DNA of 30,871 bases, from assembly GCA_040393065.1 (NCBI GenBank), contig JBEBUW010000049.1:1-30871 (forward strand). Direction: 5' to 3'. The notes beneath the pieces were generated by a model. It was given only the letters and a program-made list of their open reading frames with translations. It did no database searches and had not been told where the DNA came from. A program made the translations under genes and the position numbers. This DNA comes from JACCWM01 sp040393065 (lineage in GTDB: Bacteria; Myxococcota_A; Bradymonadia; Bradymonadales; Bradymonadaceae). Below are positions 21,315 to 30,687 of the stretch, in pieces (position 1 is the stretch's first letter; each line of letters starts with the position of its first letter).

Positions 21315-21387
21315 GCCAGGTTGTGTAACTCCGAGACGATAAAAGGCGAACTTCACGAGATATAAACGAGATAGTAAGGAGAAAACC

Positions 21388-22083
21388 ATGATGGAAATCA
21401 GAAAGGCAAGTGACCGAGGCATTTCGCGCACGGGCTGGTTGGACAGCCGGCATTCTTTCTCGTTTGGAAGCTATTACGATCCGAAGCATCTGGGATTTCG
21501 CGGATTGCGCGTCATCAACGACGACCGCGTGAAGCCGGGCATGGGTTTTGGCGAGCATCCGCACCGCGATATGGAGATCATTTCGTATGTTGTCGAAGGC
21601 GCGTTGCAGCACCGCGACAGCATGGGCAATGGTTCGGTGATCAACGCTGGCGACGTGCAGCTTTTGTCGGCCGGGACGGGCATTACGCACAGTGAATTCA
21701 ATGCTTCGCAGAGCGAGCCGGTGCGTTTTTTACAAATCTGGCTGCCGCCGTCGCAGGCAGGTTTCAAGCCGCGTTATGCGCAGATGGCGCGCTCCCGTGA
21801 GCGCAAAAATGAGCTGGAGCTGCTTTTTTCGCCCGATGGCCGCGACGGTTCCCTGGAAATCCGCCAGGATGCGTGCCTGTACGGTGCGAAACTCGAGGCC
21901 GGCAAAGAGCTTCGCTTTGAGCTGGAGCCGGGCCGCCACGCCTGGATTCAGGTGGTCAGCGGCAGCGTCGAAATCGAGGGCAAAGAACTGGTCGAGGGTG
22001 ATGGCGCGGCGATTTCCAACCAGACGGCGCTGCAAATTACCGGCAAATCCGACGCAGATTTGTTGCTGTTTGACCTGCGTTGA
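21388..22083 (+). CDS. Pirin-family bicupin
   Basis: A 231-residue cupin protein of the pirin (YhhW-like) family. The metal site is complete: His57 and His59 in GEHPHRDMEI and His101 and Glu103 in GITHSEFN. The N-terminal half holds the active cupin; the C-terminal half (about 135-231) is the second, metal-free cupin. Bacterial relatives include quercetin 2,3-dioxygenases, but the natural substrate is generally unclear. AAGGAG precedes the ATG. It is the second plus-strand gene after the LysR-regulated reductase and is followed by a strong terminator at 22122, so the reductase and pirin probably form one transcript. Confidence 0.94.
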   Translation: MMEIRKASDRGISRTGWLDSRHSFSFGSYYDPKHLGFRGLRVINDDRVKPGMGFGEHPHRDMEIISYVVEGALQHRDSMGNGSVINAGDVQLLSAGTGITHSEFNASQSEPVRFLQIWLPPSQAGFKPRYAQMARSRERKNELELLFSPDGRDGSLEIRQDACLYGAKLEAGKELRFELEPGRHAWIQVVSGSVEIEGKELVEGDGAAISNQTALQITGKSDADLLLFDLR

Positions 22084-22121
22084 ATTTGTACTGAATTCAC
22101 CCTGAAACCCGCACCGCTGCT

Positions 22122-22164
22122 GGCCCGGCTCCCGTCTCTGAGACAGGGGCCGGGCCTTTGTTTT
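22122..22164 (+). terminator. Intrinsic terminator after pirin gene
   Basis: GGCCCGG pairs with CCGGGCC around a nearly paired interior (TCCC/GGG and TCTC/GAGA) from 22122 to 22156, followed by TTTGTTTT. It ends the reductase-pirin transcript. Confidence 0.85.
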
Positions 22165-22222
22165 GGGCCTTGGTTCGTTCGAGCGAAAGCTGCTGCATAG
22201 GTGTCAAATATTTGGCGCGCGT

Positions 22223-22250
22223 TTGACGCACGAAATGATTTCTGTATGGT
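22223..22250 (+). promoter_or_regulatory. Candidate promoter of the NlpC/P60 gene
   Basis: TTGACG at 22223-22228 and TATGGT at 22245-22250, spaced by 16 bp, resemble sigma-70 boxes. They sit 86 bp before the start codon at 22336 and after the terminator at 22122. Confidence 0.5.
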
Positions 22251-22335
22251 GACCGGCGTCGGAAATTAAACCTTGAGAATTGTATTACTCGCCCAGAAAA
22301 ACGAACCAGCGTAAGGCAGACTAGGAGCGTGAAGA

Positions 22336-24324
22336 ATGCGTGAGGCAATGAATTTGAGTGTTTTATTGAGATCGTTCGGCTCGATAATGTTGACGGGATC
22401 GATGTTTTTTGCGGCCTTTACATTCACCGCATCGCAGGCCGAAGCGCAGGCGCCGACGCGGTGCGAGGTGATGGCGCACGCCAAACAGTGGATCGATAAC
22501 AAAGTATATTATTCGCAGGGGCCCCACGGCGGTTATTGCCGGGGCTCTTATTATTATGACCCTCACGTTGGCAAGAACTATCGCCCGGACTGCTCGGGTT
22601 ATGTTTCGGCGGTGTGGAGGCGTCCGGCACCAGGAAATACGACCTATAGTTTTGCCGGTGGGCCGTGGAGTGACGGTTCCTCGCATATCATTAACTACAA
22701 CGACTTGCGCCCGGGCGACGCGCTCAACTTTGCGGGAAATCCAAATACGGGCACCGGGCATATTCGTCTTTTTGGCGGTTGGATGAATGACGCCAAAACA
22801 CGCGTCTGGACCTATGAGACGAGTACCTGCGGGACGCATGCGTATCGCAGTGAGTACAACCGTTCGGATTTGATCAATAACGGCTATGTTGCGATTCGCC
22901 TCAATGGAATCCGGGAATGTGAACCGGCGACGCCTCCCGCTCCCAAACCACCCGCACTGCCGGCGCAGCTCACCGGCAATGGCGCGATCACGGCGGTCAA
23001 CTGGAACGATAAAGATCATGTCGAGGTCTGGGTTCGCTCGACCGACGGTGCGCTATACCGCGCCTGGTCCACCGGAGGTAATAACTGGTCCACGCTGGTC
23101 CGTCAGGCCGAAGGCGCCACGTGTGGATTCGCGGCCGGTTTCTGGCCGACTGAGCAAGGCTACCCGGAAGTCATCATGCCCATGGCCGACGGTTCGACAC
23201 AAAGCGTCTGGCACAAAAACAGCTGGCAGGGCCCGCATGATTTCGGTGGCGATGGACTCTCGGAAATTTCAACGCTTGCCTGGCCGACGGGCAAACTCGA
23301 AGTCTTCGCGTTGCATGATTCTGGTGAGCTTCACCATCGTTTCTGGCTTTCGAATACGGCGGGCTGGTCGAACTGGTACAGCCTGGGTGGAGAGCTGAAA
23401 ACGGGCGTTTCGCCGATCACCTGGGGCGACGGTCGTCCCGAGCTTTTTGCAACCGGTTATGACGGGCAGGTCCGGCATCGCTGGTGGGAAACCGACGAAA
23501 CCGGCTGGAGTGATTGGTCGGTGTTTCCCGGCAGCAAAATCGCCTCGCGTCCGGTGCCAGTGCGCTGGGATGACGGTAGCGTCGAAATCTTTGCTCGCGG
23601 CGAAGATGGTCTGCTGCACCATGCCTGGATCGAGAGCGGAAGTGGATGGAATCCGCTTCGGCCGCTCCACTCGGTAAAGAATACCAGGATTCAGGGCGAG
23701 CCTTCGGCAATCGTCAATCCGCGCGGCAATGGTGGTCCGGTGGGCGCCCAGGTTTTTGTGCGAGACATGAACAATCGTCTGCTTGAAGTACACATGGACA
23801 CCAGCGGATGGACAGAATTCCGCACGATGCCCGCGAATTTATCGGGCCGTGAATTGTCCTCTGATCCATTCGCCTGGATCCGTGGCGACGGCGTAGCCCT
23901 TCTCTTTGCGGTTGATGCGAACGGAAAGTTCATCCGCAGCCATCGCGACCCCGCAACCGGCTGGCAGCCCTGGACAGAGATTGGCGGCGCGACGCTCGAT
24001 CCCTGTGTTGCCACGCCGCAGCCAGGCTCGCCTGCTCCGGGGTCGAATGAACCAGATCCGGTTGCCGATCCGGGCTCCAATGATCCGGGCGCAAACGAAC
24101 CGGCTCCGGGCTCCAATGAACCAGATCCGGTTGCTAATCCGGGCTCCAATGATCCGAACTCGAACGACCCTGGCTCCAATGCTCCGGGCTCCAATCCCAC
24201 AATTACCTCGACCGGATGTTCTGCAGCAGATGGCCCCGTACCGGGGATGCCGCTCTTGTTGATCGTCCTGGGCCTGCTCGCCCTACGGTTTCTGGCACCG
24301 TTTCGGAGCCTTCAGCGAGAGTGA
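22336..24324 (+). CDS. Secreted NlpC/P60-like hydrolase with PLL-type lectin propeller and sorting tail
   Basis: A 662-residue exported protein. A signal peptide ends at AEA (about 37). An NlpC/P60-like cysteine peptidase domain follows, with Cys86 in RPDCSGYVSAVW, the DLRPGDALNF turn, and His142 in GHIRLF; such enzymes cut peptide cross-links in peptidoglycan. Residues about 205-565 form repeated blades such as HVEVWVRSTDGALYRAW, ELFATGYDGQVRHRWW and VEIFARGEDGLLHHAW, matching the PLL-like (DUF346) sugar-binding beta-propeller. A Pro/Ser/Asn linker with SNDPG repeats (24040-24195) leads to TGCS, a membrane helix and a basic end like MYXO-CTERM. AGGAG precedes ATG 22336. Binding to surface sugars plus wall cleavage suggests action on other cells; this is inference. 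Confidence 0.87.
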   Translation: MREAMNLSVLLRSFGSIMLTGSMFFAAFTFTASQAEAQAPTRCEVMAHAKQWIDNKVYYSQGPHGGYCRGSYYYDPHVGKNYRPDCSGYVSAVWRRPAPGNTTYSFAGGPWSDGSSHIINYNDLRPGDALNFAGNPNTGTGHIRLFGGWMNDAKTRVWTYETSTCGTHAYRSEYNRSDLINNGYVAIRLNGIRECEPATPPAPKPPALPAQLTGNGAITAVNWNDKDHVEVWVRSTDGALYRAWSTGGNNWSTLVRQAEGATCGFAAGFWPTEQGYPEVIMPMADGSTQSVWHKNSWQGPHDFGGDGLSEISTLAWPTGKLEVFALHDSGELHHRFWLSNTAGWSNWYSLGGELKTGVSPITWGDGRPELFATGYDGQVRHRWWETDETGWSDWSVFPGSKIASRPVPVRWDDGSVEIFARGEDGLLHHAWIESGSGWNPLRPLHSVKNTRIQGEPSAIVNPRGNGGPVGAQVFVRDMNNRLLEVHMDTSGWTEFRTMPANLSGRELSSDPFAWIRGDGVALLFAVDANGKFIRSHRDPATGWQPWTEIGGATLDPCVATPQPGSPAPGSNEPDPVADPGSNDPGANEPAPGSNEPDPVANPGSNDPNSNDPGSNAPGSNPTITSTGCSAADGPVPGMPLLLIVLGLLALRFLAPFRSLQRE

Positions 24325-24367
24325 TGGGCCGCTGTGAAGTTGGAAGATAAACGGTAGGAGATAAACG

Positions 24368-24407
24368 ATGGGAACACTCATTTTCGTGGGTGTTCCCATT
24401 TTGTTAT
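24368..24407 (+). terminator. Intrinsic terminator after NlpC/P60 gene
   Basis: ATGGGAACACTCAT pairs with GTGGGTGTTCCCAT around a TTTC loop (24368-24399), with two G-T pairs, followed by TTTGTTAT. It lies 44 bp past the stop codon. Confidence 0.88.
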
Positions 24408-24480
24408 GGGTAGAATGCCCCGGCCCGAACAAACGAACATATCGGATGCGTGCGCGTGTCCCAGGCGGAGATTGGAATCC

Positions 24481-25683
24481 ATGAATGATTGGCTGCAACG
24501 ATATTGGTCGACTGTCTGTCTGATCAGCGCGGTTGCGCTCTTCAGCTGGAGTTGTGCCGACAACGCCCATTTTGCCAGCTCGCCGGGCCAGCAAGACGAC
24601 GCGGAGTTTTCGGATGCGCTGCAATCGCCTCACGACACGGGCTGGCCCGAGGATGTTGAGCCAGTCGATGACGTTGAGGACGTTGAACCGGATGCATCGG
24701 AGCCACCCGATGAAATCGAAGCCCCTGAAGATCCTGAAGATCCCGAAGACCCCGAAGACCCCGAAGATCCCGAAGAACCTGAAGAACCTGTTGAACCCGA
24801 TCCATCCACCGGACCGCTCACTCGAACGTATCGGATCCTGCACTGGAATGTCGCGGGCAATAAGGTCAATCAGGCCCGGACCAACACCGGCATGATTCCG
24901 GAGTTGATCCGTTTTATCGACAGTCACAACGCGCATTTTGTCGGGCTGAACGAAATCTGTCGCTCGCAGTTCGACGAAATCAAGGCGCGGCTTGAGCGGC
25001 GCGGCTGGCCACAGAATGCGCAGCGTTTTGCACGCTTTGCCGCCAGTATCCCGGCCAGTGGCATGCCATCGCGTTGCGGCGCCTTCGGAAACGCGATTTT
25101 TAGCAAGCTGCCGCTCGGCACGGCCACGCGCGTGGAGCTGCCCTCCGACGGTACGCGCGAATCGCGCTACCTGCTCTGCGCACCGATCACCACGTTGAAC
25201 CATCTGCGGTTTTGCACCACGCACCTCACGCCCAAAATTGCGGACGGCCACAATCGGCGGCAGTTGAACAAGGTTTTCGACACGCTGGAGAACTATTACG
25301 AACGCGGCGATACCGTCCTTATCACCGGGGATTTCAACACAGAACCAAACGCAGCCAGCATGGATTCGGTGTACGCGCCGGGCGTCGATACGCCGAACAA
25401 TCGCAACAATCGCGGCAAGTATCGTGAGCTCGACGACAACGATGCGGCCCACTGCCGTGGCTACGGCGAGGCGACCGGCCAGTACGCGAGCGGCGGCGCG
25501 TGCGGCCAAGGGCGAAAGATCGATTACATCTTTGTGCGCGCCAACCGCGTGGTGTGGAGCGCAAACACGCCGTACACTGCCTCCGCACGCGCCCTGAACC
25601 GCAATTGCGGCGCCGGGAACAACGAGCTCTGCTCCGACCACCGCATGTTGACCGGCCGCGTGACGGTGAAGGTTGAGCGTTAG
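24481..25683 (+). CDS. Endonuclease/exonuclease/phosphatase-family exported protein
   Basis: A 400-residue exported protein, probably a lipoprotein, although its lipobox SWSC (Cys25) is not canonical. An acidic stalk (about 50-108) contains PED/PEE triplets repeated eight or more times (24724-24801). The EEP (DNase I-like) domain spans about 117-400 with its catalytic set: Asn123 in HWNVAGN, Glu158 in GLNEIC, His248 in CTTHLT, Asp284 and Asn286 in TGDFN, Asp349 in KIDYIF, and Asp386-His387 in SDHR. EEP enzymes cleave phosphodiesters in DNA, RNA, lipids or inositol phosphates. Several extra Cys suggest disulfides outside the cell. GGAG lies 11 bases before ATG 24481. An extracellular nuclease next to a wall hydrolase would suit nutrient scavenging from other cells. 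Confidence 0.87.
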   Translation: MNDWLQRYWSTVCLISAVALFSWSCADNAHFASSPGQQDDAEFSDALQSPHDTGWPEDVEPVDDVEDVEPDASEPPDEIEAPEDPEDPEDPEDPEDPEEPEEPVEPDPSTGPLTRTYRILHWNVAGNKVNQARTNTGMIPELIRFIDSHNAHFVGLNEICRSQFDEIKARLERRGWPQNAQRFARFAASIPASGMPSRCGAFGNAIFSKLPLGTATRVELPSDGTRESRYLLCAPITTLNHLRFCTTHLTPKIADGHNRRQLNKVFDTLENYYERGDTVLITGDFNTEPNAASMDSVYAPGVDTPNNRNNRGKYRELDDNDAAHCRGYGEATGQYASGGACGQGRKIDYIFVRANRVVWSANTPYTASARALNRNCGAGNNELCSDHRMLTGRVTVKVER

Positions 25684-25805
25684 TGGCCGGGGATGGGGGC
25701 GGCCTGCAACAGGACTCGCTCGATGGAGGAAAGGTTGGCGGTGTTGTGGGCGACGTGGTCGAGGAAGTGCTGACGAGTGCGGAGCTTGGGGGGGAGGGGT
25801 AAAGC
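25680..25805 (-). pseudogene. Truncated 3' end of a host gene
   Basis: The minus strand reads as a coding tail, KLRTRQHFLDHVAHNTAN followed by LSSIERVLLQAAPIPGH and a stop at 25680-25682. It has host-like GC-rich codons up to about 25805, where the sequence turns AT-rich towards the Avs-like gene. The frame stays open to about 25885 but the composition change suggests that the remaining part is foreign. No start or ribosome site is present. Family not recognised; it may be the stump of a gene cut by the island insertion. Confidence 0.4.
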
Positions 25806-25856
25806 AAAGACAAAAAGCGCATGATGTTCTATAAACTCTAAATAACATTTGAAAAC

Positions 25857-25862
25857 TATAAT
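25857..25862 (+). promoter_or_regulatory. Candidate -10 box of the Avs-like gene
   Basis: An exact TATAAT lies 30 bp before the start codon at 25893, in an AT-rich stretch. No good -35 match is seen at normal spacing. Confidence 0.4.
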
Positions 25863-25892
25863 GCAATCAATGTTGAAATAGGTAACTTAATC

Positions 25893-28800
25893 ATGAACTC
25901 TGATTTCATCCCGGGTCGCAACCAAAATGCATATGCCCTTTTTCATGGGCTCTTATATCAAGTCCAACACACAATCTTGGCCTGGCTAGAGCTGGACGAG
26001 GGTAGTGAGCTTGAGCTTGAGTATGGAGAAGACCTTGATCACTTACTTGCATTAGAAGGTATCGGCAATGAATATAACGATGATCAGGTTCTTTCTCTAA
26101 AAAGGCATGACCTCGCCCAGCAGCGAATACTCGAACAGATTAAATATCGAACAGGAAACCTGACTTTACGCTCGAGCGAAGCCCTACAATCGGTAGCGGA
26201 TTTCCAGAAGCATCTCGACGTTAATCCGCCTGACTGGTCTAGTATTTCGCTCGCATTTCGTTTTACAACGAACGCTAAACCCGGAAAAGAAAGGGATGGG
26301 AATCCGAATCGTCAGAAACTCATTGAGTTGTGGAATGACTTGCGTGTGAATGCCGATGGCTCGGATAGGAAGAACAAACTCAGATATCTCCGTGACTTTA
26401 TCGCTACAATTGAACCCGGGCAAAACTTAAGTCAGGAAACAGTCGACAGCGTACAAACGGCCTTCAACAACGCTGATGATATAGTGATTGATTTTATCCG
26501 CCGCTTTGAATGGAACATGGCTGCCGGAGATACCGCTGATCTTGAATATGAGATTTTTGAGCGGTGCCGTGAGAGGGGCTGTGCTGACGAAGAAGAATGC
26601 CAGGAGATTTATTCGCGCCTTTTTTTCACTGTATTCAATCTCCTGTCTATTCAAAACCGGGACCGTCTATCGGTAGCTAACCTTGAGCAATGCATTGCAC
26701 AGGAATTTAAAGTTTCAGGTCGTGAACGCGAGCGATTCGAGACACTAATAACACATCTCAATGAGCTCAGTATTCAGAACTCGCTATCGATCAGGGCGTT
26801 AGAGAGACGACTGGCTGTAGTCGAAGAGAGGACAAATCCTATCAAGCAAGCTGAGTCTGCCTGGGTTCCATGGGAGACATATTTTCAACCCTGGCTTGAT
26901 GAGAAAAAGATCTTTCATCATCAAAACGAATTGATTGGCAGAGAGCGACATAGGAGTGACCTTAAAGAGTTTTTAGACACAGGCCATAAGGTTGCTGTGC
27001 TCCATGGTGTGGGAGGAATGGGGAAGTCGAAGGTTCTCATGGACTTCGCTCGAGAGCATCACAAGGATTACCGGATTGTATTTCTTAAGCAGGGTTGTGA
27101 CTCTCCGGTTTTTCATCCCGATATCTTTGCTGGCGAGCAAGTCGTTTTGATTGTGGACGACTCTCACCGAGTTGATGAACACCATCTCGTTCAAATTCTT
27201 AGTGGGGCTTTGCGTGAAAAACGAATCAAAATGTTGTTTGCAACGCGTCCGGCCGGCGTAGACAAGCTTAAGGAAGTGATGCGAGGTACGGGCCTTTCGT
27301 CAGACAATTTTTATCGACTCGAACTCAACCCCTTAAGCATCAACGAAGCACAGTTATTGGTAGAAGAGATTCTTGGCCAAGAGCACTCCACTGAGGCTCT
27401 TGCTTACCTTGTTAAACGTGCCAATGGAGTGCCATTAATTCTCGTAGGGCTCGCCTCACTGCTAAAGCGAAAAGAACGCCCATTATGGCAGATAGAGATT
27501 GAGGAAGAGTTTGAAGGCGATGTCTTAAAACATCTTATTCTCGGAGTTACTCAGGAACTACCAGATAGTCGATTGCAAAAGGATTGGATGAATATTCTGG
27601 AGTTTATTGCAGCGACACAGCCATTTTCTGTTCAAGACAGAGCCTTTGTAACGATCGCCGCTGAGTATCTTGGAATAAGAGAAAGAGAGTTCCAGCGTGC
27701 TTTGGTTGAGTTAGCTGATTTAGGTATCGTCTGGGAGCGTGGACACCTTAGAGAACTCAAGCCTGATCTCGTTGCAGAACATATTTTAGGCGACGCATGT
27801 TTCACGAGAGACGATGTCGATACAGGGTTTGTTGAAGAACTTTTGTCCCTTTTTGAGCATGATAAACAGAAATGTTTCACAATCTTGAGAAACGTTTTGA
27901 GTTTGAGTGTAGCGGGTAGTAATCGACAGGCGCTTGAGCAAGCAGTGCCCTCAGCGTTCTGGGATAGTCTTTATAACGAAGCAGAAACTGGCGCGTGGAG
28001 TGCCGCACAAGCTCTCAACGGTTTTCATCGTGAGAAGCTCCCTTCTTTAATTCCAAAACAGACACTAATTTTGGTCGACCTATTGATTGGTTTCTTTGAG
28101 CCGCTTGACGAGCTTGGAAGTCACCAAGAATTTCCCTGGGAGTTGAGAGATGCCGTTCAATGTTTACGCAGTGCAGGATATCGTCCGGACTTCGCTCCAC
28201 AGGTTTGTGAGCTGTTGTGGAGGATTGGTAGCAATGATGGACGTGCTCTGTCTAATCATCTTGAACATGGATTTCGTGTTTCCCAAGATCTCATTGAATA
28301 CCATTTAGTAAACAACCCATGCGTGGTTGATGAGTTAGTGCGTCGGATGGAATCTCTGATTCAAAATTCCCGCCAGACTCTCAATGGTCATCATCCATTG
28401 CTTTTACTGAAACCAGTCTTCAATAAGACGATTCAATCAGGCTATTATCTTGGTTCAGGGCAGGGGATTACCAGTAAAAGGTTTGTCCTCCCCGAGCGTG
28501 TTGGAACTCAATGGTCAAAGGCCTTATCGATTATCCGCCACGAGCTCGTGCATGGGGATATCAGCGCCTCAACGAAGATGGCGCTTGAGGTGCTTGAGCA
28601 TGCACTTGAGCCAGCTTTTGTTAGGTGGCTAAAAGTTCCAGCTTGGCTTGAAGAAGCCTGGGTTCCACTCAGAGCAGAAGCGATGGATATCCTCGAATCA
28701 TTTGCAGACTCTCCTATGGCAACACCCTGGTACATTCAAATTGTCGACATCTGTGGAAGGCTCATGAAACATAATGCGGAGTCCCGGCTTGGCCCTAGAG

Positions 28801-30233
28801 CTCAGGTGATTCTCGAAGCCCTGGAAGAATCGAATTTGATGCGTTGGCATCGAGTTCTTTTGGATCTTTCTCCCTGGAAAATTCGCAATGAGCTCAATTT
28901 GGATTGGCATCAAGAACAGGAAACAAACCGTATTGAGCAGCGAGCCTTTGCGATAGAGCTGCTTGAACGTCTTCATCGAGAGCCGAAAGCATTCATTCAG
29001 GAATTAGAGCAAGTACTCTGCCAATTTGAGTACGCTAAAGTGACATTCACACAACTTTCTACTGCGTTCGGTCAGGTATTAGTCGAAGAAGACAGTGCTT
29101 TTGCGCGTGCTCTTTGTGAAAAGCTCATAGAAGGTCAGGCTGTTAAGGCAAAGAAGTTCTTTCTTTCAACCGTTTTAAACGCAGCTCGCCGAATACAGCT
29201 TCCGTGGGCAGAGGAGCTGACAGCAACGCTTGTTGAAGGAAGCCTGGAGAACCAGCTCTCTGCAGCGCACAGTCTAGGCTGGCACTGGAACATGAAGAGT
29301 GGAACGGATTTCGAGTCACTCCGTCGATTACTCCACAGTGATGAACCCGAAGTTCGGGCGGCTGTAGTTCATGCGCTTACACCATTGATTCGTCAAGATT
29401 ACAGGGCTGCCATCGAGCTTGTTAAGCAAGGTCCTGCAGGTGATGACGGGGCGGTATGGAAAGGTTTTTTCCATGCGTGGTGGAGTGCTTTGGGAAGAGA
29501 ACTTGAAGAAATGATGAATAGGCTTTCTAAGTCAGATATCAGGGAAATACTCGATCTTATTGAGCGCTACTCGACGAATGATAATAATGATCACGATCAT
29601 GCCATTGACATCGTGAAAGCCGTTGCCAATCAACATCCTGATGAAGTCTTTGAGTTCCTGTTCCGACGACTTAAGTTCAAGTCTTTCTATAGATATGAAC
29701 TTTTGACGGTTAAGAAACTTGCGCTAAGTACTAATAAGGATGGGTATTTACTCAGCATTGCAGAATTTGTGCGTGATCATCGAGTTAGCTGGCCAAATGA
29801 TTTCTACGCTGTGTTCTGGGGTATTTGTGGTGAGGAACCTCTTAGGGGACTGGATTGCTTGCAAAGTCTGATGAAGGAAGCTGATGAGACTAGTTTTGAT
29901 AGGCTTGTGGAGCTACTACTTAACGGGCCGCTTTACGCCTTATTCACTACTCCTGACTACCTGGAATGGGTTCTTGTGAAGGCTGATGGCTTCCGCTCGG
30001 ATAATGAGGATTGGATTCGTCAGAAAATATTAGCTCGAATTTCTCATTCATTAAGGGGGCGACCGATTGGTGAACCTGATCCAGTGCTTCTCGAGCAGAA
30101 AGAGAAAATAATTGCATTAATTGTGCAAAATCAGCTGAGCAATCGAATCAAAGGGTTCTATATAAATCTTGTTGAAGATATCGATAAGCACATTGAAAAA
30201 GATAGAAAACATGATCTTGAAAGCGGATTGTAA
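25893..30233 (+). CDS. Avs-like STAND NTPase with Cap4/DUF4297-type nuclease
   Basis: A 1446-residue cytoplasmic protein. Residues 1-about 140 look like a Cap4/DUF4297 dsDNA nuclease: GLLYQVQHTI, Glu43 and Asp47 in ELEYGEDLD, Gln82-x-Lys84 in EQIKYR, and FRFTTNAKP. After a helical linker, a STAND P-loop NTPase begins at about 347 (LIGRERHRSDLKEFL), with Walker A GVGGMGKS at 372-379, Walker B VVLIVDD at 417-423 and ATRP at 450-453; a winged helix follows (about 560-650). Residues 650-1446 are helical repeats, with a clear HEAT-like unit near 1146-1165. Antiviral STAND proteins use this plan: the repeat part senses a phage protein, the NTPase oligomerises, the nuclease cuts DNA. The gene is AT-richer than its neighbours, implying transfer. 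No partner gene is adjacent. Confidence 0.85.
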   Translation: MNSDFIPGRNQNAYALFHGLLYQVQHTILAWLELDEGSELELEYGEDLDHLLALEGIGNEYNDDQVLSLKRHDLAQQRILEQIKYRTGNLTLRSSEALQSVADFQKHLDVNPPDWSSISLAFRFTTNAKPGKERDGNPNRQKLIELWNDLRVNADGSDRKNKLRYLRDFIATIEPGQNLSQETVDSVQTAFNNADDIVIDFIRRFEWNMAAGDTADLEYEIFERCRERGCADEEECQEIYSRLFFTVFNLLSIQNRDRLSVANLEQCIAQEFKVSGRERERFETLITHLNELSIQNSLSIRALERRLAVVEERTNPIKQAESAWVPWETYFQPWLDEKKIFHHQNELIGRERHRSDLKEFLDTGHKVAVLHGVGGMGKSKVLMDFAREHHKDYRIVFLKQGCDSPVFHPDIFAGEQVVLIVDDSHRVDEHHLVQILSGALREKRIKMLFATRPAGVDKLKEVMRGTGLSSDNFYRLELNPLSINEAQLLVEEILGQEHSTEALAYLVKRANGVPLILVGLASLLKRKERPLWQIEIEEEFEGDVLKHLILGVTQELPDSRLQKDWMNILEFIAATQPFSVQDRAFVTIAAEYLGIREREFQRALVELADLGIVWERGHLRELKPDLVAEHILGDACFTRDDVDTGFVEELLSLFEHDKQKCFTILRNVLSLSVAGSNRQALEQAVPSAFWDSLYNEAETGAWSAAQALNGFHREKLPSLIPKQTLILVDLLIGFFEPLDELGSHQEFPWELRDAVQCLRSAGYRPDFAPQVCELLWRIGSNDGRALSNHLEHGFRVSQDLIEYHLVNNPCVVDELVRRMESLIQNSRQTLNGHHPLLLLKPVFNKTIQSGYYLGSGQGITSKRFVLPERVGTQWSKALSIIRHELVHGDISASTKMALEVLEHALEPAFVRWLKVPAWLEEAWVPLRAEAMDILESFADSPMATPWYIQIVDICGRLMKHNAESRLGPRAQVILEALEESNLMRWHRVLLDLSPWKIRNELNLDWHQEQETNRIEQRAFAIELLERLHREPKAFIQELEQVLCQFEYAKVTFTQLSTAFGQVLVEEDSAFARALCEKLIEGQAVKAKKFFLSTVLNAARRIQLPWAEELTATLVEGSLENQLSAAHSLGWHWNMKSGTDFESLRRLLHSDEPEVRAAVVHALTPLIRQDYRAAIELVKQGPAGDDGAVWKGFFHAWWSALGRELEEMMNRLSKSDIREILDLIERYSTNDNNDHDHAIDIVKAVANQHPDEVFEFLFRRLKFKSFYRYELLTVKKLALSTNKDGYLLSIAEFVRDHRVSWPNDFYAVFWGICGEEPLRGLDCLQSLMKEADETSFDRLVELLLNGPLYALFTTPDYLEWVLVKADGFRSDNEDWIRQKILARISHSLRGRPIGEPDPVLLEQKEKIIALIVQNQLSNRIKGFYINLVEDIDKHIEKDRKHDLESGL

Positions 30234-30687
30234 ATCAGAACATCTCCATCCCGACGCGCACCCCACTGCATAATTCCAACACCGCACCACACCCAGATTG
30301 TAGACTTGAGAAAACCGGCCCACCGCAAAATCCGTGCGCGAGATGTGGAATATGGTTGGAAACAGGAAGAGCTTCTGAGGGCGTTCAGAGCGCCTCATCT
30401 TGGAAAGCCGGCATCAAAACCTAAAAAACGCCTTTTGGCGTGGATAGCGCGCCTTAAAAAATCTGCAGGACCGGAGAAATCTGGACAGCAAGTATCCGCC
30501 ATTTTGGAAGACCGGTGATCATCAGCCGATCGCGTGTCGGGCAGGATTTGGCACTGGTGAAATCGAGAAATCAGGTGGGTTTCATTTTGAAGGGCCTGTG
30601 ATCGGCAGCTGATGACGTATTGGGCGCCTGCAACGACCCGTGGTCACCAGTGTTTATGCGGCCTTGACGGCTCTCAGAAGATGTTTC
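30234..30687. other. Gene-poor gap in defence region
   Basis: About 450 bp without a supported gene. A plus-strand frame from TTG 30306 to 30518 (70 residues, Lys/Arg-rich) and an overlapping frame ending at 30422 stay open, but neither has a ribosome site or recognisable domain. An imperfect inverted repeat pairs GATCATCAGCCGATC near 30517 with GATCGGCAGCTGATGA near 30600. An intrinsic terminator for the minus strand lies at 30420-30441. Confidence 0.45.
30420..30441 (-). terminator. Intrinsic terminator, minus strand
   Basis: On the minus strand ACGCC pairs with GGCGT around AAAA, followed by TTTTT. It lies about 250 bp past the stop of the Mrr-like gene and should stop leftward transcription before the Avs-like gene. 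Confidence 0.6.

Noticed and set aside
24283..25866. 527-codon minus-strand frame opposite the EEP gene
   Set aside because: Antisense shadow; the plus strand has the full EEP catalytic set and an export signal.
25893..26500. Separate nuclease gene fused by sequencing error to the NTPase
   Set aside because: The frame is continuous for 1446 codons with no internal start signal, and nuclease-STAND fusions are the normal form in Avs proteins.
30306..30518. 70-codon basic ORF after the Avs-like gene
   Set aside because: TTG start without ribosome site, overlapping alternative open frame, and no recognisable domain; kept only as a note in the gap entry.
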